Shown: positions 7,705-15,549, numbered from the stretch's first letter. The stretch: DNA of 35,507 bases from Oscillospiraceae bacterium (GCA_902799075.1 CADBYZ010000009.1:1-35507), one strand, 5' to 3'. Notes: a model not told the origin generated them from the sequence alone. Made by a program: numbers and translations.

Positions 7705-8667
7705 TTAAAGTCTGCGGCTCTTGCCGTTGGAGCCGCTGCCCTTCTGGTTCGCGGCCAGCTTTATCTGCTCCTTGCTGCCGGGTATGCTGTTTATCGGGCC
7801 GGTGGGGATGGTGTATCCGCCGCCTGAGCCCTTATTGCCGCCCGCGGCGGAAGCGCCGCCGGAATAGCCGCCCGCCAGCAGTCCCAGCAGATCACTGCCG
7901 CCGAGTCCGCCGGACATGACCAGCGCCGCGGGGTTTTTCATGAGGTAATCATTGCGCAGCGCCTGGGCCTGACCACGGCTCATTCCGGCGGCGGACAGCT
8001 CCGCGTCGCTCGGCATGTAGCCGCTCTGGGTGATGAGCTTCATCATGTTCTGATAGCTTTTCTCCCCGCGCTCGTAGTCGAGCTTCTCCTGTGCCAGCAT
8101 CTGGGAATAGCCCGCCTGCTGCCGCTGATACTGAAGCTGCTCCCGCGCAAGGTCACGGTCGAGCTTGTCCTGCCCGCGCCGGTAAGCCTGCTCCTCCAGC
8201 TTTGCCGCCATATCGTAGCGGTCCTTCGCCCGGCCGACCTCATCCTGCGCAAGGGCCATCGTCGAATCGAACAGGCCCTTGAGCTCGTCGCCCTCGGCGT
8301 TGTAGCGCTCCCAGGCGGCCTGGTAGAGCTGGGGCATCACCTGGCCCAGGCGCTGGAGATAGTACTCGTACTCCTGCTGTCCCACGCTCTGGGCGTAGCT
8401 GGAGCCGTAGCCGCCCGTAAGGGAGGCCGCCTGCCCCATGGTGTCGCGCATGGCGCGCTGCCCCTCGCCCACCATCTGGGTGCGGTAGCTCTGGTACAGG
8501 GGGTCGCCCGCTGGGTCGTAGCGGAAGGCGGGCCGGTTCACGATCTCGTCATAGAGTCTGCGGATCTGGCTGTCGTAGCTGGACGTAAAGTCCGGCAGCA
8601 CGCTCTCGGCGCGGCGCAGGGCCTCCATGGTGCTGTCAAACTCGGTTTTCGTTTTTTCTTCGCTCAT
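7705..8667 (-). CDS. Coiled-coil phage virion protein, possible ejection/internal protein
   Basis: 320 aa, translationally coupled to the protease gene by an ATGA overlap at 8664-8667. The body is helical and Gln/Tyr/Ala-rich, with the phrases YDPAGDPLYQSYRTQMV and DTMGQAASLTGGYGSSYAQ followed by YEYYLQRLGQVMPQLYQAA, then a long coiled coil (residues ~125-215) and a Gly/Ser-rich, low-complexity C-terminal 80 residues with a basic end. I remember this phrase set in hypothetical proteins next to N4-gp56 capsid genes in gut phages. An internal virion or DNA-ejection protein fits its composition, but no function is shown by the sequence. Confidence 0.6.
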   Translation of the reverse strand: MSEEKTKTEFDSTMEALRRAESVLPDFTSSYDSQIRRLYDEIVNRPAFRYDPAGDPLYQSYRTQMVGEGQRAMRDTMGQAASLTGGYGSSYAQSVGQQEYEYYLQRLGQVMPQLYQAAWERYNAEGDELKGLFDSTMALAQDEVGRAKDRYDMAAKLEEQAYRRGQDKLDRDLAREQLQYQRQQAGYSQMLAQEKLDYERGEKSYQNMMKLITQSGYMPSDAELSAAGMSRGQAQALRNDYLMKNPAALVMSGGLGGSDLLGLLAGGYSGGASAAGGNKGSGGGYTIPTGPINSIPGSKEQIKLAANQKGSGSNGKSRRL

Positions 8668-9002
8668 TCCTCATCCTCCTGTTCCAAATCCTCGCCCGTG
8701 AGCGTGAGCGATACGTTTTCGGGCCTGTTTTCGGCGAGTGCCGCGATCCCGGCGGCGATCGTGTCAAAACTCTCGCGGCAAAGCTCTTCGTGTCCGTCCG
8801 GACTGCACCGCAGGGAGAAGAAGCCCGGCGCGCGCCGGATCACCGGCAGGGTCCGCTCCGCCGTCTCCTCCATGCGCTTTTCCAGCGCCATCATCAGCGC
8901 GCTCAGCGCCGCGCACACGAGGTCGCCGCCGGCAGGCCCCGCCTGGGCGTGTCCCTCCATCGTGAGGCAGAGGCCCTCCCGGTCATACCGTACCCGCGTC
9001 AT
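8664..9002 (-). CDS. Phage-encoded Prp-like cysteine protease
   Basis: 112 aa, the length of the Prp (YsxB) family that trims the N-terminus of ribosomal protein L27 in Firmicutes. The family core is present: G17-H18-A19 and D27-L28-V29-C30-A31-A32-L33-S34. His18 and Cys30 are 12 residues apart, the same spacing I recall for the His22/Cys34 pair of Staphylococcus aureus Prp. The gene lies between portal and coiled-coil genes, overlaps both (ATGA-type), and so is part of the virion operon rather than of an L21-prp-L27 operon. Together with the Prp motif in the capsid N-terminus this suggests a dedicated maturation protease. Activity itself is inferred. Confidence 0.82.
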   Translation of the reverse strand: MTRVRYDREGLCLTMEGHAQAGPAGGDLVCAALSALMMALEKRMEETAERTLPVIRRAPGFFSLRCSPDGHEELCRESFDTIAAGIAALAENRPENVSLTLTGEDLEQEDEE

Positions 9003-10852
9003 CGTCCGCCTCCCGGCTGGCCCGCGGCGCCGGCTCTGGCCCTGGCCCGCTCCATGCGCCGGTCCTCGCGGGCGCTGTCACGCTTGACCTCAGTCTTTTT
9101 TGGCGCGGGCCCAGCCCTGCCCGTCAGGCCCGCCATCAGGCGGGCCGCCCGCTCGGGCTCGTATTTCTGCGTCATGGCCAGGGCGTACTGCTGGTACAGG
9201 GCCAGCTCCTTCTGGATGCTGCCGTTATAGAAAAGCTGCTGCATCAGCTCGTCCTTGCCCTCAAACTCCATCATGCTCATGCACGCGAGGGCCTGGTCGC
9301 TGCGCTCGGGGGTAAAGAAGCCGAGCTGATAAAACTGCAATGCCAGCTCGTTCTGGCTCATGCGGGTATAGGCGCTGCTCTTCTGGGGGATGACACGGAT
9401 GTCGAAGACCGGTCTTCGCAGGCCGAGATCCACACCCTCCGGGGCATAGAGCGCCTGGGGGCGCAGTCCCTGATTGGAGTAGCTCACAAACTGCTCCAGC
9501 CCCAGCGCGCCCGTGATGCGAAACTGCCGCGGCAGATCGTAAAACTGGCGGATGAGCTCGATGCACAGCTCGATCATCTCCGCGTACACCCGGTAGCTTG
9601 CGCGGGTGGAGTCGCGGCTGCCCTTGCCGCTGGCCTCCTGCAAAGCCGCGATGGCGGAGGCGGCGGTCACGCCCGCGTTCACAAGTCCCACCGAGGTCTC
9701 GGTATTGCCGGAGGTCTCCCTGAGCTCATTGATGACGCTTGCGCGCATTTCAAGATAGTTGCCGCTTAACGGCCTGTAGTCCACGATGCGCAGGCTGTCC
9801 TCGCCGAGGTTGCCGCTGACGTGGACGATGGGGTTGGAGAGGTTCAGAAACTCCTCCTCGTTCACGGCCCCGTCGGCGCGCTCAAAGTAGCGCGGCACCG
9901 CGCCCACCATGGTGTTCTTGAGAAAGGCGGTCTGCAGCATGTCGATCTGGGTCTGTGCATTGCGGCAGAGGTCGATGTACCCGTAGCCGCAGGGGCTTCC
10001 CTCCACGGGGAAGAGGCTGTCGAACACGAAGGGGTAGCGCCCGTGGTCGTAGAGCCCGCGCGCAAAATCCGTCTCCCCTGCCGTCTCGCGCAGGAAGTCC
10101 TCGTTCTCGCTTGCGTACAGGAGCGTCGAGCCCACGTACTTGCAGTAATGCAGCACGTCCCGGCCCAGGAATTTCTTCTTGTAGTACACGTCGATAACGG
10201 TGCTTTTGCCGTCGGTGCCCACGCTGTCGTCGTAGAGAAAGCGCGTGGGCGCAAAGCTCATGGCCTTGAGCTTTCCGGCAAGCTGGGGGTACTCGGCGGT
10301 GAGAGCGTCGTTGTCCTCAAGGCGCGTGTGGAAAAAGTACGCGCTGTCCTGCACGTCGCGCACCCCCGGCTCCCAGAACACGTTCAGAAGGTCGACGCGC
10401 TCAATGGTGATATCGCCGAGGCCGCCCGCCTTCTCCGTGTCCCAGCCCACGCGGTAGACGCCCGTGCCGGTCTTGAGCTTCTGCCACATGCCGTCGGAGT
10501 AGGTCTTCTCGAAGGCGTTCTGCTCCAGGATCACGGGCAGGATCTTGGACAGGATGCGCGCCTCGGCCCGGTCGTCGGGCTCGCGCGGCAGGATGTTCGG
10601 CTCGGGATAGGCGTCCATGGCGTCGGCGTGCTTGGAGACGATCACGTTGTGCAGCCACCCGGACACGGCCTGAAAGCCGTCGGAAGCCTCATGGCTTTTT
10701 CTCTCCTCGGCGCTGTTGCGGAGCTTCCACCAGTTTTCCGCCGCCACGGCGCGCCGCTCGATGCTGGCCTTCCCGGCCTTGTACTTCTGCAAAATCCGCG
10801 TAAATTCCGCCAGCCGCTTCTCATCGACCGGCAGGGCTAAATCCTTGTCCAT
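8999..10852 (-). CDS. Phage portal protein
   Basis: 617 aa from ATG 10852. An earlier in-frame ATG at 10966 would read through a repeat element and is not preferred; GGAGG lies 13 bases before 10852. The N-terminal helix region (EKRLAEFTRILQKYKAGKASIERRAVAAENWWKLRN) and the phrases AYFFHTRLEDND, GYIDLCRNAQTQIDML and NAGVTAASAIAALQEASGKGSRD are typical of podovirus-like portals of gut Firmicutes phages. The C-terminus is basic and disordered. The portal forms the dodecameric ring at the DNA entry vertex and binds the terminase encoded next to it. Its end overlaps the Prp gene by 4 bases. Confidence 0.85.
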   Translation of the reverse strand: MDKDLALPVDEKRLAEFTRILQKYKAGKASIERRAVAAENWWKLRNSAEERKSHEASDGFQAVSGWLHNVIVSKHADAMDAYPEPNILPREPDDRAEARILSKILPVILEQNAFEKTYSDGMWQKLKTGTGVYRVGWDTEKAGGLGDITIERVDLLNVFWEPGVRDVQDSAYFFHTRLEDNDALTAEYPQLAGKLKAMSFAPTRFLYDDSVGTDGKSTVIDVYYKKKFLGRDVLHYCKYVGSTLLYASENEDFLRETAGETDFARGLYDHGRYPFVFDSLFPVEGSPCGYGYIDLCRNAQTQIDMLQTAFLKNTMVGAVPRYFERADGAVNEEEFLNLSNPIVHVSGNLGEDSLRIVDYRPLSGNYLEMRASVINELRETSGNTETSVGLVNAGVTAASAIAALQEASGKGSRDSTRASYRVYAEMIELCIELIRQFYDLPRQFRITGALGLEQFVSYSNQGLRPQALYAPEGVDLGLRRPVFDIRVIPQKSSAYTRMSQNELALQFYQLGFFTPERSDQALACMSMMEFEGKDELMQQLFYNGSIQKELALYQQYALAMTQKYEPERAARLMAGLTGRAGPAPKKTEVKRDSAREDRRMERARARAGAAGQPGGGR

Positions 10853-10879
10853 ACGTTTTTTGAATCCTCCGTTCCTTAC

Positions 10880-11025
10880 TGTAGGGGCTGACGCCCTCGG
10901 CAGCCCGCGCGGTAAAACCCGCGATATCGGATAAGATAGGCGCGAATAAAAATGTCTGTTTTTCACACATCATCTCACATGGTACGTCATCTTACATCGG
11001 GCCGCCGAGGGCGTCGGCCCCTACA
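10880..11025. repeat. TIR element copy A (GTAGGGGC-family, MITE-like)
   Basis: The termini 10880-10907 and 10998-11025 are inverted repeats of about 28 bases with two mismatches (TGTAGGGGCYGACGCCCTCG and onward). The interior is about 90 bases, not coding, and lacks the nested CCCCGGC hairpin found in copies B and C. It fills the gap between terL and the portal gene, so it must be transcribed with the late phage genes. Two further copies lie at 17875-18024 and 24999-25150. Confidence 0.8.
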
Positions 11026-11033
11026 ATTTCATT

Positions 11034-12458
11034 CTATTTTTTCAGCGGGTCCACCAGCAGCGTCTTCTCCTCCACGGGTCTGAGCGGCAGGATGGGCCGC
11101 GCCATGCAGAGATACCGCCACTCGTCGGCCACGTGGTCCTCCTGGCTCGTGTCCAGATCCTCGGGCTCGGCTTTGGCAAACTGCAAAAGCGGGATCGTGC
11201 GGATAAAGGCCCTGCAGTTATCGAAGACATACATCCGCGCCCGGCCCTCGTCGTCAAACTGCAGGCGGTAGTGGCACTGCATCCAGCCGGGGATACGCTT
11301 GTGGTCGCCGGGGACGAAGTAGACCCCGAAGCGCGCGGCGGTCTCGGCCACGCTCTCGCCGCGGCTTGCGTCCCAGATGGCGGGGTCGGCCACGCCCTCG
11401 ATCCTCCGTCCCCGCAGCCAGGGGTGCTCGCGCTCGATACGGGCGATCTCCTGAAACTGCTTATCCGGCGTCCAGCGCACGCCCTCGTTCGGGGTGTCGG
11501 TGCAGCCGTAGAGCTCGAGGATGCGGTACAGCACCCCCTCGTAGTCCAGCGCCCACCACGCGCAGGAGAAGGGCTTGCCGTAGCCGAAGTCATAGCTTCT
11601 GAGGATCGTCCATCCCCGCCGCGGCCCCGCGCTCATATCCAGCGGCGCGATCACATGGCACCATCTCCCCTGGGCCTTGAGCTCCTCCCTTGAAAGCTCG
11701 CAGCCGTGTTCCAAAGCCTCCTTCATGTCCGGCTCGATACGGAAATCCTCGAAGAACTGCCCCTCGAAGATGTCCCAGCTGCCGTAGAGCCACGCCTCTC
11801 TGAGCTTCGGCGGCAGGCTTTTAAGTTGCTTTACGTAGTCGGGGTTTTTCTCCATCAGCGCCCGGTTGTCCGTGACCAGTGCTTGGATGAAGCTATGCTC
11901 GTCCGGCTCCTCGCCCTCCCGAAAGCGCCGGTCGAGAAAGAGGCGCTTGACCCAGGCGTGACCCTCGCCGCCGGGATTGCAGGTGTAGTAGATGCGCTTG
12001 GGAAAGTCGTTCGTGCCTCGCACGCAGGCGCGCAGCTTTTCCATGCTGCTCTCGCTCTGCTGGGTAGCCTCGTCCACGAACAGCACATCCACCTCTGTCC
12101 CCTGAAAGCGCAGCGCGTCCTTCTCGTTTTCCAGATACCGGAACAAAATCCGGCTGCCGTTTGGAAAGGCGATCTGTTTTTTTCCGTCATTGTAGACCGC
12201 GATCCGTTCCTCGCCCTCCAGATAACAGCCCAGCATCTGGCACAGGGGCACGATGTGGTTTTCCTGCAGCTCGGGGTAGGTCTTGCGCACGATCATGACC
12301 TTGATGCCCGCGTACCGGAGACACAGCAGCACCGCCTTGACGCGCACGGCCCAGCTCTTCCCGCCGCCCCGCGCCCCGCCGTAGCCCACATACTTATGTC
12401 TGTCCCGCAAAAACAGCTTCTGCTTTTCGCTCGGCTGCGGCAAACACAGTTCAGCCAT
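11034..12458 (-). CDS. terL: Phage terminase large subunit
   Basis: 474 aa, the packaging motor and nuclease. The ATPase half shows Walker A GGARGGGKS at residues ~27-35, the adjacent VMIVRKTYPEL adenine-binding stretch, Walker B VLFVDEA, and the coupling motif YYTCNPGGEGH. The C-terminal RNase H-like nuclease domain has the expected acidic residues in YDFGYGKPF, VADPAIWD and EDHVADEWRY. All key residues are present, so the gene looks intact. It starts at ATG 12458 with GGAG 7 bases upstream, within a short GTGTGGAG repeat. The neighbouring portal gene is downstream, separated by TIR element copy A. Confidence 0.93.
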   Translation of the reverse strand: MAELCLPQPSEKQKLFLRDRHKYVGYGGARGGGKSWAVRVKAVLLCLRYAGIKVMIVRKTYPELQENHIVPLCQMLGCYLEGEERIAVYNDGKKQIAFPNGSRILFRYLENEKDALRFQGTEVDVLFVDEATQQSESSMEKLRACVRGTNDFPKRIYYTCNPGGEGHAWVKRLFLDRRFREGEEPDEHSFIQALVTDNRALMEKNPDYVKQLKSLPPKLREAWLYGSWDIFEGQFFEDFRIEPDMKEALEHGCELSREELKAQGRWCHVIAPLDMSAGPRRGWTILRSYDFGYGKPFSCAWWALDYEGVLYRILELYGCTDTPNEGVRWTPDKQFQEIARIEREHPWLRGRRIEGVADPAIWDASRGESVAETAARFGVYFVPGDHKRIPGWMQCHYRLQFDDEGRARMYVFDNCRAFIRTIPLLQFAKAEPEDLDTSQEDHVADEWRYLCMARPILPLRPVEEKTLLVDPLKK

Positions 12459-12464
12459 CTCTCA

Positions 12465-12495
12465 ACTCCACACTCCACACTTCAAACTCCACACT
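12465..12495. repeat. Short CTCCACACT repeat in the terL leader
   Basis: The stretch contains three partial copies of CTCCACACT (plus strand), read as AGTGTGGAG on the minus strand. It forms the whole gap between the upstream small gene and terL and supplies the GGAG that serves as the terL ribosome site. Simple repeats of this kind are slippage-prone. Confidence 0.6.
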
Positions 12496-12497
12496 TT

Positions 12498-12722
12498 TTA
12501 AAGGCTCATCTCCTCCGCCTCTCCCTCAAAGCGCACGGTCAGTGCCCCGCCCTGCGTCTGCCCGTCCTCGTCCCACAGGCTTTGCAGCTCCTTGAGCGCG
12601 CCGGTTATCGTCTTGAGGTCCTTCAGGTCCGGTTCCTCCGCCCGGTCAAGGTATTCCTCGAAGCGCCGCAGCAGCTTTTGTCCAACCCGTTTGAGCGCCT
12701 CACGCTCTTCCGCGCCGCTCAT
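12498..12722 (-). CDS. Small helical phage protein upstream of terL
   Basis: 74 aa starting at ATG 12722 in an ATGA overlap with the preceding gene. The first 50 residues are a charged helical pair (REALKRVGQKLLRRFEEYLD and DLKDLKTITGALKELQSLW), then an acidic tail. Its position directly before the large terminase is that of a small terminase subunit, but at 74 aa it is short and has no clear helix-turn-helix, so I leave the role open. Similar short proteins with the phrase DLKTITGALKEL precede terL in other Clostridial prophages, from memory. Confidence 0.6.
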   Translation of the reverse strand: MSGAEEREALKRVGQKLLRRFEEYLDRAEEPDLKDLKTITGALKELQSLWDEDGQTQGGALTVRFEGEAEEMSL

Positions 12723-12958
12723 GTGTCGCGGTATTTGCAGTCATAGGTGCAGCCGTAAACCGGGCATCGCTCGAAGCGGCCCGTGCAGTAGCGTCCCATG
12801 TGCCTGTCCTTGAGGGCCAGCGACCGGAAGCGGCTGACTGTGTCGACTCCTCTGTCATAGCCCTCGCAGCAGATACTGCGCCCGGTCTCGTCGTCCGAGA
12901 TATAGAAGGGGCAGCGCACATCCGCGTCCGTCCATTTGATCTTCTTAAAGTTCTTCAT
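12719..12958 (-). CDS. Small cysteine-rich phage protein
   Basis: 79 aa from ATG 12958, with AGGAGG 7 bases upstream; the longer frame to 13048 has no ribosome site. It contains six cysteines: C16 (RCPFY), C30-C31 (ICCEGYDRG), C58, C65 and a final CTYDC. Spacing suggests a metal-binding knuckle. It overlaps the next gene by ATGA and its 5' end overlaps the 39-aa ORF before it. From memory, proteins with the phrase DVRCPFY...ICCEG are common just before terminase genes in Clostridial prophages. Possible roles are a transcription regulator or a packaging accessory; the sequence does not decide. Confidence 0.65.
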   Translation of the reverse strand: MKNFKKIKWTDADVRCPFYISDDETGRSICCEGYDRGVDTVSRFRSLALKDRHMGRYCTGRFERCPVYGCTYDCKYRDT

Positions 12959-13064
12959 CCTTGTCCTCCTGCTCGTCACAATCTTTTCCGTCCCGTTCAA
13001 ACCAGGGCGGGTACCCGCTGCGCTCCATGCAGCGTATGATCGGATCATCCCTGCTCGGCTTCAA
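12945..13064 (-). CDS. Possible very small phage protein (39 aa, TTG start)
   Basis: The frame begins at TTG 13064 with GAGGTGG 5 bases upstream and ends inside the next gene, overlapping it by 14 bases. The product reads DDPIIRCMERSGYPPWFERD then an acidic tail. The phrase RCMERSGYPPW resembles a motif of short phage and integrated-element proteins (IERTGYPPW), which is the main reason to list it. No ATG start is available in a useful place. If real, it is the first gene of the late operon visible here. Confidence 0.4.
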   Translation of the reverse strand: MKPSRDDPIIRCMERSGYPPWFERDGKDCDEQEDKDEEL

Positions 13065-13117
13065 AGAACCACCTCGCTTGAAATTGACGTAGATCGCACA
13101 TATTTAAGACAAAAGCC

Positions 13118-13146
13118 TTGACAAGTCCGGCGTTATGCCTTAGAAT
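13118..13146 (+). promoter_or_regulatory. Promoter for the XRE-ImmA pair, with structured leader
   Basis: TTGACA (13118-13123), 17-base spacer, TAGAAT (13141-13146). The leader to the XRE start is about 125 bases. It contains an imperfect stem, GCAAGGCGTTGTCT (13157-13170) with AGACACGCTTGC (13181-13192), followed 13 bases later by a run of six T. No gene lies in this ~215-base stretch on the plus strand. Confidence 0.7.
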
Positions 13147-13279
13147 AAGAAAAACCGCAAGGCGTTGTCTCATATCTTTCAGACACGCTTGCAGTATATC
13201 CCATGTTTTTTAGAATTTCAAGGGTGAGCTCCTTCCTTTTTGAGATTTGTGGAGCTTGCACAAAAATGGGGTGAGCTTT

Positions 13280-13639
13280 TTGTTCCAATATGAGCGCTTT
13301 GAAGCATTATTAAAATCCCGCGGCATCACCAAGACCCACATCTCCCGCTGCCTGGGCCGCAGCGCCACACTCTGCCAGGACTGGAAACAGCAGAAGTCCC
13401 AGCCCAGCGACAAGCAGCTGCGGGAGGTGGCCCGCATCCTCGGCACCACGCCCGAATACCTGCGCGGGGAGACGGACGAAATTGCGCCCGGTGCCATGAC
13501 CGAGGAGATGGAGCAGCTGCTCACGTCCCTGCGGGAGCGTGAGGACATGCGCATGCTCTTCAAGCTTGCGCAGGACGCGTCCCCGGAGGACGTGCGCCAG
13601 GCCGTAAAGATCATCGAGGCGCTGCGGCGCGATGACTGA
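13280..13639 (+). CDS. XRE-family repressor (phage/element type)
   Basis: 119 aa if started at TTG 13280 (product M-FQYERFEALLKSRGITK), preceded by GGGGTGAG; a longer TTG start at 13247 is possible. Residues ~5-62 form a Cro/CI-type helix-turn-helix: GITKTHISRCLGRSATLCQDWKQQKSQPSDKQLREVARILGTTPEYL. The C-terminal half is helical and ends with a segment also found in ImmR-type repressors (DVRQAVKIIEALR). It overlaps the following metallopeptidase gene by 8 bases. In ICEBs1 and related phages the repressor ImmR is cut by the peptidase ImmA, so this is likely the repressor of the prophage, though its target operators are not visible. Confidence 0.8.
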   Translation: MFQYERFEALLKSRGITKTHISRCLGRSATLCQDWKQQKSQPSDKQLREVARILGTTPEYLRGETDEIAPGAMTEEMEQLLTSLREREDMRMLFKLAQDASPEDVRQAVKIIEALRRDD

Positions 13640-13961
13640 CACCTATGTGCGCCTGATCGCCCTGCCGGCGAAGGTGGAGGGCGTGACCCTCCCGAACGAC
13701 GACGGCAGCTTCGACATCTACATCAACTCCCGCCTCTCCCCCGTACGGCAGCAGGAGACGCTGGAGCACGAGCTGCGCCACATCCGGCACGAGCATTTCT
13801 ATCTCGACATGGATGTCCGCCGCATGGAGCGTCAGGCGGACGGGGAAGCGCTGAACGTGGTCCTCCACCCGCCCGCGGGCATGATACCCTGTTTTCATTC
13901 CGAACAGGCCCTGGCCCGCTGGGTCGATACCCTGTGCGCACAGCTCGGCGTGGAGCTTTAA
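13632..13961 (+). CDS. ImmA/IrrE-type metallopeptidase
   Basis: 109 aa. The zinc-peptidase motif HExxH is at residues 46-50 (LEHELRHIRHEHFY), in the usual place for ImmA/IrrE family proteins, and is followed by the conserved helix with E62 region (RRMERQADGEAL), giving the third-ligand candidate. ATG 13632 lies inside the end of the repressor gene. ImmA family members cleave the XRE repressor encoded next to them and so relieve repression. The gene is shorter than many ImmA proteins (about 130-170 aa) and has a compact C-terminus. It sits only 100 bases from the host thrC promoter, so it marks the visible right border of the phage-derived region. Confidence 0.8.
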   Translation: MTDTYVRLIALPAKVEGVTLPNDDGSFDIYINSRLSPVRQQETLEHELRHIRHEHFYLDMDVRRMERQADGEALNVVLHPPAGMIPCFHSEQALARWVDTLCAQLGVEL

Positions 13962-13997
13962 GAAAGGAAAGATATTGTGTCCGTGAATTAAATACAC

Positions 13998-14026
13998 TTG
14001 ACTTTTTATCGCGCACAGTGTATCAT
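13998..14026 (+). promoter_or_regulatory. thrC promoter
   Basis: TTGACT (13998-14003), 17-base spacer, TATCAT (14021-14026), about 40 bases before the thrC ATG. The leader is too short for a T-box or a transcription attenuator. Confidence 0.75.
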
Positions 14027-14065
14027 AGCTCCGCTTACAAGATTTTGAATCAGGACGTGATCTTT

Positions 14066-15523
14066 ATGTACTATCAAAGCACCCGCGGCGCTTCCCCCGC
14101 CGTTTCCTCCGCCCGCGCGATCGTGGACGGTCTTGCCCCCGACGGCGGGCTCTATGTCATGGCCCCCGGGGAAATCCCCCAGCTTGACTGGCGTTCCTTC
14201 CTGGCCCTGGATTATCCGACGCTGGCCTCGAAGGTCCTCTCCGCCCTCCTGCCCGACTTTGACGAGGCGGAGGCAAAGGCGCTTGTGACCGCGGCCTACA
14301 CGGGCAAATTCTCCGATCAGCGCATCGCCCCCCTCAGAGCCGCCGGGGACGATCTGTTTTTAGAGCTCTTTCACGGCCCCACATCGGCCTTCAAGGACGT
14401 GGCGCTGTGCCTGCTTCCTCACCTGATGAAGCGCTCGGCGGAAAAGCTGGGCGACACGGACGATATCCTCATCCTCACCGCCACCAGCGGCGACACCGGC
14501 AAGGCGGCGCTCGAGGGCTTCCGCGACGTTGAAGGCATCCGCATCCTGGTCTTCTATCCTCGCGACGGGGTCAGCGCCGTGCAGAAGGCGCAGATGGTCA
14601 CCCAGGCGGGCAAAAACGTCAAGGTCTGCGCGGTCGAGGGCAACTTCGACGACGCCCAGTCCGGCGTGAAGGCCATCTTCTCCGCCATGCCGAAGGGCCT
14701 TTCCTCGGCAAACTCCATCAACATCGGCAGACTTGTCCCCCAGGTGGTCTACTACTTCTCCGCCTATATCGACGCGGTGCGTCTCGGCAGGATCCGCGCG
14801 GGACAGAAGCTCAACTTCTCCGTCCCCACCGGAAACTTCGGCGACATCCTGGCGGGCTACCTTGCCTTGCGCATGGGCCTTCCGGTCGGCAGGCTCATCT
14901 GCGCCTCGAACGCCAACAACGTCCTCACGGACTTTATCCGCACCGGCGTCTATGACCGCCGCCGCCCCTTCCACAAGACCATCTCCCCCTCCATGGACAT
15001 CCTCATCTCCAGCAACCTTGAGCGCCTTCTCTACCTCATGAGCGGCGACAGCGCCTTAGTGGCCTCCCTGATGGCACAGCTCAAAGACGAGGGGCACTAC
15101 AGCGTCCCCGCGGAGCTGCTGGAAAAGATCCAGTCCGTCTTCTGCGCTTACTGCTGCGATGACGAAGGCACGAAGGACGCGATCAGCACGGTATGGAGCC
15201 GAAACGACTATCTCTGCGACACCCACACGGCGGTCGGCTGGAGCGCCGCGCAAAGCTTCGGCAAGGCGGAGGGCCCCACGGTCATCCTCTCCACCGCCTC
15301 GCCCTACAAGTTCCCGGCGGCTGTCCTCTCCGCCATCGGCCAGAGCTGTGACGGCGACGAATTTGCCATGATGGACGCGCTCGAAGAGAAAACAGGCGTT
15401 CCCATGCCGGAAAATCTGCGCGGTCTGAAGGCGCGTCCGGTGCTCCACCGCGATTGCGTCGCCCCCGCGAACATGCTCGAATACGTCAGGGAAAAGAAGG
15501 CGGAATCAAGCTGGGCGGAATGA
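14066..15523 (+). CDS. thrC: Threonine synthase
   Basis: 485 aa, PLP-dependent enzyme that turns O-phosphohomoserine into threonine. ATG 14066 is chosen because the promoter ends at 14026; frames further upstream would start inside it. N-terminal phrase MYYQSTRGASPAVSSARAI and PDGGLYVMAP are hallmarks of the class with the extended N-terminal domain. The PLP lysine is K110 in HGPTSAFKD. The phosphate-binding ATSGDTGKAA loop and the FSVPTGNFGDILAGYLA stretch are intact. Length fits bacterial class II enzymes (~490 aa). A ThrH-type gene follows, which suggests a local source of phosphohomoserine. No thrB or hom gene is in the window. Confidence 0.95.
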   Translation: MYYQSTRGASPAVSSARAIVDGLAPDGGLYVMAPGEIPQLDWRSFLALDYPTLASKVLSALLPDFDEAEAKALVTAAYTGKFSDQRIAPLRAAGDDLFLELFHGPTSAFKDVALCLLPHLMKRSAEKLGDTDDILILTATSGDTGKAALEGFRDVEGIRILVFYPRDGVSAVQKAQMVTQAGKNVKVCAVEGNFDDAQSGVKAIFSAMPKGLSSANSINIGRLVPQVVYYFSAYIDAVRLGRIRAGQKLNFSVPTGNFGDILAGYLALRMGLPVGRLICASNANNVLTDFIRTGVYDRRRPFHKTISPSMDILISSNLERLLYLMSGDSALVASLMAQLKDEGHYSVPAELLEKIQSVFCAYCCDDEGTKDAISTVWSRNDYLCDTHTAVGWSAAQSFGKAEGPTVILSTASPYKFPAAVLSAIGQSCDGDEFAMMDALEEKTGVPMPENLRGLKARPVLHRDCVAPANMLEYVREKKAESSWAE

Positions 15524-15549
15524 TTGCGGTATACCGCACGACATACCAT

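Noticed and set aside
9821-10840. A 339-codon plus-strand frame opposite the portal gene
   Set aside because: Mirror of portal codons; Val/His/Leu-biased, no start signal.
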